A DNA stretch of 64,000 nt from Pezicula radicicola. Taxonomy: Eukaryota > Ascomycota > Leotiomycetes > Helotiales > Dermateaceae. The notes beneath the pieces are model-generated. The model saw only the letters and a list, made by a program, of their open reading frames with translations, was not told the origin of the DNA and searched no databases. How positions within the stretch are numbered: position 1 is the first letter of the stretch; every line of letters starts with the position of its first letter. Of the stretch, positions 45,549 to 57,500 are shown piece by piece. Location of the stretch: contig PDUO01000010.1 of assembly GCA_003008705.1 (NCBI GenBank), positions 744,001 through 808,000 on the forward strand, in the 5' to 3' direction. A program made the translations under genes and the position numbers.

Positions 45549-45959
45549 GGGCTATTGAGGATATACATGGGGTGGTTTGGCTGGATTGGGATGACACCAG
45601 ATATGGGAACATTGCATGCATCACGGAGTTTTGGGGCACGGGGAAAGCATTTGACGGCGTACTGAGGACCATGATATACCATGTTAGATCGCACGGATTT
45701 CTCTTTCCCCGGAGGACTTTTTTTTACGGGGTGGTTTATAACTAGGCTACCGCCTCACAAAGCAAGTCAGTCATAAAGCATGCCTGGCTATTCGAGACCA
45801 AGCGTCCGAGTATATGTACATAGGTATCTTTGGGGTCAATCATAATCACAACTAATACTCTATACTCACGTCAAGTGAATTACCCAAGCCAAGTCAGTTA
45901 TCTAAGTCAGGTGAATTACTGAAGTCAAATCATGTAGGAATAGACCGTATCTCTAGCCG
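45549..45959. other. convergent intergenic with 18-bp minisatellite
   Basis: About 410 bases between converging genes. It holds the two 3' regions and the repeat array at 45866-45919. Confidence 0.6.
45866..45919. repeat. 18-bp minisatellite, 3 units
   Basis: Three head-to-tail units: TCACGTCAAGTGAATTAC, CCAAGCCAAGTCAGTTAT and CTAAGTCAGGTGAATTAC, with a fading fourth (to about 45930). GGTGAATTAC is shared exactly with the array at 37039-37056. Confidence 0.75.
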
Positions 45960-47886
45960 TTAATGCTCCAGAGTATTCCTCCTACTCCTATCTCCCCTTG
46001 GATCCCTTCTTCCCATAATAGCCTCCAAAGCCTGCGCCAAAGCATTCCCATCATAAATCATTCCACCACCACCTTTCCTCCCATAAACCCCCACCATCTC
46101 AATCTCCAACCCCCTCAAAACCTCCTTCTCAACCCTGGGTGTCCCTTCCCCCTTCAAATAAACAACATGACTAACATACTCCCTCCACCTCTCCTCCTCC
46201 GGAACATCATTCAAACCCCTACTCCCAGCACAAGCCTTAACAATCGCTTCAATAAAATCCTTCGCCCCATACGGATTCGAACTCGGTCCCGTCTCCCGAT
46301 CAATACTCCCATTCAAGATTAAAATCTTAAACCTTATATTCGGCGATGCTATTGCTTCTCCTACATCCCTCAGTATCAAACAAGGTATAATACTTGTATA
46401 CAAAGAACCGATACTATAGATAACGCAAGAAGAAGAATTTATAGCTGATAAGACTCGAGGGTTTGCTGAAGGTCGAATTTCTTGACCGTAGGGATTTATA
46501 TACCAGATCCTATCTATCCGAGATGGTAAATCGGAAAGGAGAGTCTCATCTTTTGTGAATGTTATTTGAGGTTTTCGGAGAGAGGGAAGGGAACCTGGGA
46601 GATTTGCATCTTCTACTTTGTCGTAGGAAGAGAGTTCTTTTGAGAGTCGGCGTGTTTGTGTTATTGGACTCTCTATTACTACCTCTTGATCTGGATTCGA
46701 TGTTGTCGGTGGCGCAGAAAAAGAAGTATCACTCGGATGACTTATTGAATTCTGACCTGTGATTATAGTTCCATCTTCAAGACCTGCTGAGATATGATGA
46801 CTGAAATTACTGTTTATGGCTGGTATCACTTCTACGTTTGGTGGTACCCCGGTTATTGCTGCTAGTAGATATATTGAGGATTCGAAGGATCCTGTGAAGA
46901 GTCGTGCGCCTGTTAGGAACAGGTTTCCTACGCTTGCTGATTGGAAGGAGAAGACGCTCGTGGGGCGTGCTCGTTTTACTATTTCGAGGTTTATTGTGTT
47001 GAGGAATGAGCGGATTAATTCTCTTTTTGGGGAGGTTATGTTGGTCCCTTTGGGGTTGTGTGTTTGTTAGTATACTTATTTCTTCTTGCTTCTATGTTTG
47101 TCATGCTGTAGGATTTGGTGGGTATTTTGGGTGAGATGAGAACTTACAGAGATCATCGCGACCTTCGACTATGGAAAGCCATTCTTCTCGTGCTGTTGAT
47201 GGTGTACTTGAGAGGCGGTGGTTGAAGAAGGTTCTTATGGCATTTAATTCTGAATTGTTGCCCGTTTTATCTTCGGGGATGAGACGGACGAGTCGACCTT
47301 TGATATATGTCAATTATGGAAAAAAGGAACGCTAGACCAAGAGAGTAAGGCAAATGAATGTAACAAGCTAGGAGGAAGCAGGCCAAGAGAGAGTACAACA
47401 AAAGAAATCATGACTATGTGACTTAAAAAGGCAAAAGAGCAAGTAAGTCTCCTTGCTACTAAAGCACAAAATAAGTCACAACCACTTGACAAAAAAAAAA
47501 CAGGAACATACTCCTAACATCACCAATTCCAGGACCTCCAAAGACCCTAATAAGTTCACTGGAAGAACCCCCATTATCACTAATAGGAATCACACTATTA
47601 AACTCAAGTATCAGCAACATACTCACTCAATAAATACACCATCTGTATCTCTTTCTTCCCTCCCTAAGTACTTCGTAAACCCCAAATAAAACTCTACAGT
47701 AAAGAACAGAAAAACTCACTAGCTCAAAGAACACTCTCTCCCCTCAGCAACCTTCCCAAAAACATCAACCAAATTATTCGCCGCGCTACCCCCAGAAATC
47801 ACAACTATGCGTGATCGTGGACGTGCACCAAGTGTTGTAGTAGAGCTGATGTTGAAAAGTGGGGGAGTTGTGAGTGAAGGATTCAT
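45960..47886 (-). CDS. CofD / YvcK-family (UPF0052) protein
   Basis: Exons 47720-47886, 47512-47594, 47148-47297 and 45960-47047 join in phase to 495 residues. The N terminus has the Rossmann-like family motif SRIVVISGGSAANNLVDVFG, and exon 2 has ISDNGGSSSELIRVFGGPG followed by GIGDVRSRLVRLIPED. The second half holds RPTSVFSFQSASVGNLFLTG, FESSIYLLAAITGVPPNVEV and INPYGQEIRP. These are hallmarks of the CofD/YvcK superfamily (bacterial YvcK; archaeal CofD, a 2-phospholactate transferase of F420 synthesis). Fungi are not known to make F420, so the substrate is unknown. A Ser/Thr/Pro-rich insertion (about 220-300) interrupts the core. The start at 47886 is the ATG nearest the first conserved block; an in-frame upstream ATG exists. 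It lies downstream of the siderophore synthetase on the same strand. Confidence 0.85.
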
Positions 47887-48540
47887 GCTTTTCACAATTG
47901 ATGAGAAGATAGAGGAATGGGAGAGGGGTGAAAGAGGGTTTATATGAAAATTAAGAGGAATGGAGGCTGTGTAGGTGGTTTGGGACACGCTGTTGTCTCC
48001 GTTTTGGACAACGTTGTCGTTTGTTCTCGTTTGTTGATGATGGAAAGGACAGACAGGGTTGAGGAGAAGCGAGGGAAAGATAGGGGCTTGTTTAGACTGC
48101 TCGGTAGCCTTCGTAATGGTAAAAGCGGCATGGATTACCTTACGGATGATAATGTGATCATTGTGATAAAGCATAAGGTACAAAATAGTCAAACTCAGAT
48201 TGATCGAGATACCTCGGATTCTTGCAAGTCAATCAGTGACCGCAGTAAAAAAGGAGCTGCTTTCGCCTTTCACCGGGTTCTACTTCCTACCCAAACTGAT
48301 TACAGTATTAGCAACCTTAGTTTGGTAACAATCTGAAACATAGTTACACAGGAGTAAAGATTATTTAAGGTAGTTTGAGTAACCTCACTTGATTTAAAGC
48401 TCGTGTTTAAAATATGGACACAAGAGAAAAATTTGTAAACATTCTAACCTCTATACCTGTCTGTACTGCCAAAAATACAATTAATTACCCTAAAAGAAAC
48501 AATTTTACCAAAGAGACGCATCAAAAAGTAAAACTCTACA
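47887..48540. promoter_or_regulatory. intergenic, sidC 3' region and CofD-family promoter
   Basis: About 650 bases. The right half is AT-rich. A 1-2 unit copy of the 18-bp repeat family (TTGAGTAACCTCACTTGA) lies at 48376-48393. Confidence 0.55.
48376..48393. repeat. single unit of the 18-bp repeat family
   Basis: TTGAGTAACCTCACTTGA closely matches the unit TTGAGTAACTTAACTTGT of the array at 38826-38897. Confidence 0.5.
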
Positions 48541-51500
48541 CTAAACGACATTTCCTCTCAATCCCCCAACAATATCCTCAATCTCTCTAACCACGATCCC
48601 TACAAACGTCCTAACAGCCACTTCATCCATAAGTCTAAAATCAACCTTAACACCAAAATCAATACTGTCTGTCTCCTCAACTGGCCCAACATCACAGAAC
48701 AGATTCTGACTAGCAAGATATGAAGTATCGAGTTCATCCACGGCTGTCTCACCAGGTAGGGGTTCTTCCGATGCAAAATCTGTGGGTACTCCGATATTCA
48801 TTGGTGTTAAGAGAGGCTCTGGCGAATTTGTTCCGGTTGGGTTGGTGACGGTCTTGCCATGCCATAGGAGATTGAGCGAAGCATTGAAGAAAGGTTCTGG
48901 ACTGTCTAAGCCTTGTTTCCAAGCAAGTACTTTGCGAAGATGACTCTGCTCGAAGGATACTCGTTTGCTCAAATCATCTTGGATTTTCAATGCTGTGTCA
49001 TGATAACTTTCATGCTCGTGATAAATCTCAGTAGACAAAGGAAGGAGGTTGACGCAGGGTCCTGAGAGTCTGCCTGTATCTGGAAATGAAGCTGAGCGGC
49101 CGACTTGGAAGAAGCCGAATGTTGGGTTCGATGTTTTGGTGAGCTGGGCAAGGGCACGACCGAAAGCTAGAATCACTATTGTGCTGAGTGCTAGACCTCT
49201 GTTTCGAGCGATTGTTGTCATGTCTTCGAGACCTTTGACACCTTCTTTGATCCAGACAAAAGTTTGTTTGAGGGCTGGCTCTGAAGCTGCTACCTTTTCG
49301 GGTGTTTGTGGCATGAGAATCGTCCGCTGTGCGGTGGAGAGTGATGATTTCCAGTATGCTTCTTCTTCAGTGCTGTTCATTGAACTTTGAGTGTGCCATA
49401 CGAATTCCGGGAAACTTGGACTTGGTGATGTTGCTTCGTTGAGGTAGAGAGCTGAGAGTTCTGACACTAGAGAACCCATTGTCCAGGCATCGTAAAGGGA
49501 ATGGTGGAGTTTTACCAAGACTGCATTCTGGCTCTCTCCCCGAACAATGCGGAGGCTGATAGGTGGAGTAAACAACGTCGCTGGCTTTCTTGCTGATCTT
49601 CGGACTTCTTTCTTGACTGTATCATGCAATGATTCTGTACTTTGGACAGTTTCGAACGTTGCATCGCTAATTACCGCAGGCTTAAGGATAATCTGGTATG
49701 ATTTTTCAGAGCCAAGTGCAAGGAATATAGTTCGTAAGATTGGGTGGCTGCTCTGCAAAATACGCCATGCCAAAGATAATCGCTCGAGGTCAAGATTTTT
49801 GTCGGCTAAGAAAGCCCAAGTTGGCTCATAGGTTGTGCGTCCGCTCTTCAGCCAACTCGCAAGATGATATTCCTGACCTGCAAGACATGGAAGCACCTGC
49901 TCAACATTGGATTCCGGAAAGTATTTGATTCGAGCTACCAAGTTGGTCTTTACGTCAAGAGGAACTTTATTTAAGCTTTCATCTTTGGCAGCATTAAAGC
50001 GGGAGCTAGCAGCGCTCTTCGTGACTACGAGACGTACAATACCTCCGAGACAGCGACCTTGTAGGACATCTGCGACACTGACGAGCACATCCTGCCGGCG
50101 GCAGATAGACCCGACTCGAATCGCGGCAATTGAGTCTATACCAAGCGCGTAGATACTTGTCTCCAAGGAGATTCTTTCAACAGGAACCTCAGATACCTCG
50201 GACAGTGCAGCTCTAACGATGCCAAGAGTTTCCGACTGTTCGATATCCTGGAAATCTGAAATCGCCTTCGTGTTGACCTTGACGGAGAGGGGTAGGTCGA
50301 CGAAAGTCTCGGGATATGCGGTGACACTTCTTGTAGGGGAGTTTAGAATATCGCGTAGTATGGAGTCGAAGCTGAAGCATAATGTCTGTAGGTCTTGGGG
50401 ACTTAGTCGACCGGCAGGCGAAGAAGCGCTCAGAGTAATTTCGTTACTGCCTTGCTCCATTTCTACATTTAATCCATACTCAGTCGAATCTCTATCATCT
50501 TCCATATCCAATCCATGCCAGAGTGGATTGGCGGCTACGTTTGTAGTAGTTGCTGACTTCTGGAAGACGAAGAGAGCATCGATTAGAGCAATGTCCGATC
50601 CATCTTTACGCTGGCGCCAAAGCTTTTGGATGGTGTTCAGCGAAGCATGCTGATGACCTTGTCCTTGCACCACAGTCTCTTGGACTTGGGCAACGAGGTT
50701 TTGATTAGAGAGTAGAGGATTATCGAGGCGCACGCGATATGGGATTGTGTTGAAAAGCGGACCAACGATCTCCTCCACGTCTTCTAGAGGAAGCGAACGG
50801 CCTGATACCACATGTCCAAAGACAATATCGCGCCGCTTCACGAGGACACAAAGGGCTTTTCCATAAGCTAGCAGTGCTGCAGTTTGCAGATTTATGTCCA
50901 TGTTTTTACACCGGTCTAGAACATCCGCCGTTGCCATACCGATAGAGATTCTGGCAAATGATATCATGTTTGGTCCTTGAGGCATTGAGGAAGGAATGCT
51001 GATGCCTTCGTAACTTTGCAGCTGATCTAGCCAGAACCTGACGCTACTCGATTGGTTCCTTGTGATGAGTTTTGCTGCTTCAAAGAAAGGAACTTTCGGA
51101 GGTTGTACGCCTTCCAGATATGCCTTTGACAGAGCCTCAAATATAAGGGGTAGTGACCATCCATCATAAAGACTATGATGAATCGAGACAACCAGGATAT
51201 TATTCAAGGGAGACTTGACCACCGTAGCATGGACGGGTGGCTTGGAGAAAGACTCAGTGGAAGGGAATATGATAGTTTCCACAATATTTTTGATGCTCTG
51301 ATCGACAGTCTCTTGGGTCTCTATCTCATTCCAATTGCTCCATGGTTTCTGGTGCACTGCGGCAACCCAGGGGACTTCCGCATCCTCAACATAATGGAAG
51401 GTAGTTCTGAGAATATCGTGACAGTTAATGACGGAGGCCCATGCTGACCTGAGCTGCTCGATATCGATATCTTGCGCAAGTTGGACAGTTGGGTGATGGA

Positions 51501-54500
51501 CATAAAGTCTGCCCTCATTTGCAACAGTCTGGGTGAGCAGTCCTGTTTGTAGTGGTGTACATGCATATATTTGCGAAATACGATCTTCTGTTGCTAGGAG
51601 CAGAATGCTGTCTCTGTACTTTTCAAAGTTGAAATCCTGTGCTTTTGCTTTTGGTGCTTCTATCTTCTCTTCAACTTGTTCTTTGCTCGAGATGTGCTCA
51701 CTCAGTAAGGCAATACTTGGGTATCGAGAGACATCAGAGGAAGAGACTTGAAGTCCAGCCAAACGCAACTTCGCTGCAAAACGGATAGCAATAACAGAAT
51801 CAATACCGAGACGGAAAAAAGTGCTGTTCTTGGAAACGTGCTCGGGTTCAAGGTCTCCAATGGTGAGAAGTGTTTCTTTGATCTTGAGTTCTTGAACAGA
51901 GAGCTCCTGGTGATCGTTCAATGCGTCTGCAGTTGGAACATCGTAGCCTTCGCTTTCCACAATGCCCAAGCTTTTGACTGTGAAGATATCGCCCTTGCTG
52001 ATAGCTTCAATAAGAAGTTCCATCATCTCTAGAAGGTTCTCCACCTTGGTTTGAGACCCAAAGTCTGAAGTGTAACCTGCCCGGATTACAAGGTCATCCG
52101 ACACCGCCCTTGCTTCAAACTCGACTGCAAAAGGATAGTCTGGTGGCATATAGCTATCAACCTCTTTCCATAATTGGCCATGAGGTGGCTGTCCACCCGT
52201 TTTGATATATGAAAATAGACAGTTGAAGAGCGGGCGATCTGCTTCAACCCATCGATGTACCGCTCTCAAGGAAGTATGCTGGAACTGTAAGAGGTGGCCC
52301 GAAGATTTCTGAACTGTTGACAATATTTCAAGAATTGTCGCATCTCCCCTTCGCATGTCGATACGCTGCGGTACGGTCGTGATGCTGGGTGCAAGAAGTG
52401 CTTCAATACCTGGCACAGGTATAGAACGCCCAGATAGTACGAGTCCGAACACAAAGTCGTTGATTGAGTTCACTTTAGCGAAGGCTAGACCAAAGATGGC
52501 TTGCGCCAGTGAAGGTAAGGTTATATGGAGGCGAGAAGCACAGCCCTCTAAGGATGAGAGGCTGCTCTTAAGAAACCTTTCGCTGGTCTTCGCCTCGTCG
52601 GCCATAGGTATGCTATTAGCTAAAACCTGTAACTGCGGATTTAGTTTCAGTGGTTTCTAGATGATTAAGGGGGGACTCACGGAAGGCCTATAGTCTTGTA
52701 ACATCTTTGTCCAGTACCTGCGGGCTTCCTCTTGGTCCTGTGCAGCAACATACTCCACGAGAGCTCCAGTGGACGGGCGGTCCGGCAGTGTTTGGAACGA
52801 ATAGCGTAAGTACACATCCTCCATGAGAAGAGAAAGCGATTCAGCATCGTAGAGAGCGTGATGCATTGATACACAGAGAAGTGGTCTCGCATTCGATGAC
52901 GCCGAACGCAACAAATGAATGCGCATGGGTGGAACATTATGGATTCTGTCCATGATATCATTCGCAATACCAGTTCGCATATCTTTCAGAACTGGGAGAA
53001 TTTCCGTGGCATGGGATAAATGTTCGTGCCATAAAAGCTCAAAGGCGCCGTTGGTCAGTACGACTTGTAGTATATCATCCTCTACCTGGCAGAAACACGT
53101 CCGTAAAATCTCGTTTTCTTTTGCGGATTCCTCCCAAGCACTTCGGAGCTTTGGTATCTCCACTTCTTCTGAAAGCTCCAAAATCATATGATTGACATAA
53201 GAGCTCTCCTGGTTCAGAGATCGAGCCACAACTGCTTCCTGGACCGGCAAACATGGTCTTACGAGAGCAGCCTGTGTACCAAACTCCTTACCCACCGGAC
53301 TATTACGGAATTTTATTTCGATTTGAGCTAAGTTCTCTCTAGCCAAAGCCTGGCTGGCTTCAAGTCGATTAGAAGGACCATTCGTGCGTGGTAACAATGC
53401 GAGTTCTTCTACAGTCGCTATACTCAAAATACTAGCGACAGAGCAGTCGTAGCCAGCTTTTCGAAGTCTCGTCGAGAGACTGATTGCCACTAAGCTGTCA
53501 ACGCCAATCTCAAAAATGTTGGTGGATGGTCGAATGTCCTCTAAGCTTCCACGGACAACACTGCTAAGAACCTCAACAATGGCTTTCTCTTCCTCGCTCA
53601 GTTCCCGAGTCGTATTCACCCCAGCGGTCGATCGCCCATTTTCTGCGAGCAAGTTCCGAAGTGGGATAGAGGCAAAAATAACTTTCAATTGCTTGATATC
53701 GGCCTTCCCAGAGGTGGGAGCGAGAGGCAAGAAGTCGAGTGGTATAACGACATCAGGAACCATGTAAGCTGGAAGTCTCTCTTTGCATCCATTCCTGATA
53801 GCCGCGTTGACTTCCTCGAAAGTATCGAGACACACCGCCTTCTGGCCATTACCTGTAGATTGGGAGTAAGCAATGAAGGATACTAGTTGCATTCTAGAGA
53901 GTTCAGGGTGCTTGGTAATGAGTGTAGAGACGTCTGCACCGTCTGAGCAAAGCGTTCTTACACACTCTGACACTTCACCTAGCTCTAGACGTTGACCTCT
54001 AATCTTTGTTTGATCATCCGAGCGCCCAAAGATCTCAATTGAATCATCGGACATTAAGCGCACCAGATCACCTGTGCGATACATCTTCGCACCATAAAAG
54101 TTGTCAATAAACGCCCCTGTATTTCGATTGTGATATCCGATTCCAACCAAGCTTCCAGTGATACAGAGTTCGCCCTCCATACCTCGCTTTGCGTATGTGA
54201 GCGTTCCAGGAATAAGTACGTGAGCGACTAAGTCACCAAGAGGCTTTCCGATACTCCGCATATTGGCTCTTGATGTTGCACGAGCCGAGCAACAACCAAT
54301 AGTGACCTCTGTTGGTCCATATGCATTGACGAGAGCGACGGTATCGGAGTCACCCCAAGTCTCAAGCGTACGCTGTGAGATCTTTTCACCGCCAACACCT
54401 AAATACCTGAGAAGAGGTACATCAGCTGGAACCAATCCAACCTGATCAAGAAGTGATGGCACGAAACTGGCATGTGTGACTTTTAGCTCCTTCAACGCAA

Positions 54501-57500
54501 GTCTGAGATCGTCCAGAAGTAGTGATCTCTTCGCTGTAACACAGCATAATCCCCAACGCCATGCAAGAAACATCTCACCCACATGCACATCGAACGCTCT
54601 ACTTGCAAGTGCCAGGTACTTGCCAACACCACCTAATTGATGGGTGACGGGAACATTGGCGCAGATAAATTCGGACTGTGCTTCGCAGAAGGATGTGAGA
54701 TTTCCAGAGCTGATAAGACAGCCTTTTGGGTTGCCGGTAGAACCCGAAGTGTACAAGAGATAAGCAGGATCATCCTTTGTACGCTCGAAAGCCAGAGATG
54801 AAGTTGATGCACATTGATATTGACAATTTTCGATATCAACAACCTTGCACCCCGCAGGAGCGAAAGCAGCAGTTCCGGTTGTAAAAAAAATTGCTGCATT
54901 GCTGTCATTTAGTAAGAAAGCCTTACGTTCTGCGGGCAGGTCTTCGTCAATTGGGAGATAGGTATTTCCCGACTTAAAGATACCCAGGGTTACTGCGAAA
55001 GAAGCCAAACTTCTACCAAGACACATGCCAATCATCCGGCCCCGGATACCGCAAGACCCAATAAATGACCGAACCTTGTTTGCCTCCTCGTTCAGCCGTG
55101 CATAGCTCCAGGACACTGTTCTTGATGAGTCAGGACTTATCGACTCTGCGACTTCTGCTGCTATCCAGTCTGGTGAGACACGAGCCCAGTGCTCAAACCA
55201 GCAGAGCGGATTGTCATAAGAGACAATATCAGGGACATTTGGCTTCCGTGGTGTTGTCCGTGATATTAGTGCGCTTGGGAAATGATTGGTGAGATCGGCC
55301 ACTGCAACATCTGGGAATGCAATCATAGCAGTGATAAGGGCATCCAACTGCTTGGCTAGCAATATCACTCCATCGACATTAAGTACACTCTTCTCAGCAG
55401 AGACGACGAGGTCTAAGTTTCCGTCTGCACGCTGCTCAACATTTAGAGTTAGGTCTTCTCCGACATTGAGTCCAATGTGGTCCTCCGTTTCAACCCATAA
55501 GCTAGTATGGCGTTCATTGACTGAGCCCCCTGGATGAAAAACGAAGACCGCAGGATACAAGGCTTGATTTTTGGGGCGACGAATGAGCCTCCTGATGGTG
55601 CCAGGATTCAAATGTCTATGATGCCAGGCAGCGGCTTGATCATGCTTTGCCAGAATCTCCCTGGTACTTCCGATAGCAGACAGAGGCACCGGGACCATGG
55701 AAACAAGAGGCCCAATGACATCATCTAGTATCGAATCTATCCTACGTTCAGAGATGACCTCACCTAGAACTATGTTCTTATCGTTTACTTCTAGTAAGTC
55801 CGCAATCATACAGCCCCATGCAGTACGGAGAATTGCTGTAATCGAAGAGTCTAGTAGTTGAGCGGCTATCTGCAAGTTCACAAAAGTAACTGATGAACTG
55901 ACTGTTTCGGTGTTGTAGCCAGAAGGCTTTCGCGGTGTCGCTTGAGAGGTGTATTCCTCTTCTACAGCAAATTCTTTCAATGCGGTTTCCCAGAAAGCCA
56001 CGTCTTCATCAGGGTTGCTTCTTGTTGCACTTGAAATTGCAACTGCATCGCTAAGTTGGTGTCGTTTCGTGCCTGATGTGCTACCCATATAGGCATTGTG
56101 GAGGTCTTCCATGATAAATTGTAAAGATGGACCATCGTGGACAGAGTGATGAATAGAAAGCATCATAGTTTTGGAATCTCCTCGATCGAATATGGTAATA
56201 GCCCAACTTGGTCGCAGAAACGAACCCTGCTGACGATTGAAAGCAATCTCTTGAGACTTTTCTTTACACTTTGCAGCGAATTCTCCATTGTCAACCTTGA
56301 GATAGCTCCAGTCAACAGTCGCTGTATTGTAGATTATTTGAATGAAGGTCGAGCTTCTTGTTTGACCAGGTGAACTGTCCTGTGCTAGGGCTGCCATAGG
56401 CAAGAAACCGATGCGAAGAGCTTCAGTCTGAGAGGCAAGGTTTTTCCAGGCTTCGTACAAAATATCCAAGTTCACGTCCTTGCTCAAGTCGAAGAAATGG
56501 TTACTCCAATACGATTCAAAGTTTCTAAAACTTTCGCTCAGAAGATTTTCTTGCAGGGGCAGCGTCGGGCGAACAATGAATGCGTCATCATGAGGACCCT
56601 TGAGATGTTCAGAGACCATAGGGAACCAGTGGTTATGGAAATCCTCAAGCAATTGCCTCGTTCCATTAATTTGAGTTGAGTCTGTTGCCACTCCCTCGAG
56701 TAGTGCACAAAGATGTGCAACAGTGCGGCACTGCAATAGATTAGCCGTTGATGCTGCATAACCTGCTGCCTTGAGTCTGGCCACCAATCTAATGGCACCG
56801 ATCGAGTCGATTCCTAATGCTGCAAGGCGACTAGATTTAGTGATTGATGTGAAGGCAATTCCAGAAAAGCTTGAGATCTGCTGTACTAGAACGATTTCCT
56901 TCTCAGTCCAAGCAGAAGCTTCTACGGGTGACATTTGGTTTTCCCAAGCATCGAGATCCAGTGTTTCGTACGCTTGTGCCAGAGCTTTGCGATCAATTTT
57001 CGCGGAAGCTGTGACCGGAATATTCTCCAAAACAATGAATACACTTGGGATCATATGCTCTGGTAAGCTTTTTCTAGCTTCTAACATTGCCGAATTGGCG
57101 ATGCTAACTGCCTGGCCATTTACAATTGCACCTGTGTTGGTCTTCGTAGTCGAGACCCGAGGAACAGACAGGAATACTACAACAACCTTCGCTGGGCGAT
57201 CAGGACGTCCCATGTGCATTGTAACAACTTGCTCTACACCAGGATGACAGCTCCTCAGGGCAAAGCTGATCTCGCTTAATTCAACACGCTGCCCATTAAG
57301 CTTGACGAGGTCGTCTCTTCGGCCGACGAACTCAAAACTTCCGTCGTACAGCTGGCGGACGATATCACCAGTCAGGTATACTTGTGAATTAGCACTGCGA
57401 TTCCAGACAAACCTTTCGTCGGTTTTGGCAATGTCCTTCCAATAGCCTCGGGCAACATGGGGCCCCGCAAGAGCAAGCTCGCCCACGCCATTCTTGGTAA

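Noticed and set aside
46260..46300. tRNA-like B box (GAGTTCGAATCCG on the minus strand)
   Set aside because: Lies inside the conserved coding exon of the CofD-family gene and has no T-stem or acceptor pairing.
52606..52680. Apparent break between two NRPS genes
   Set aside because: A 48-nt intron (GTGAGT...CGCAG) joins the two frames in phase inside C3, so it is one gene.
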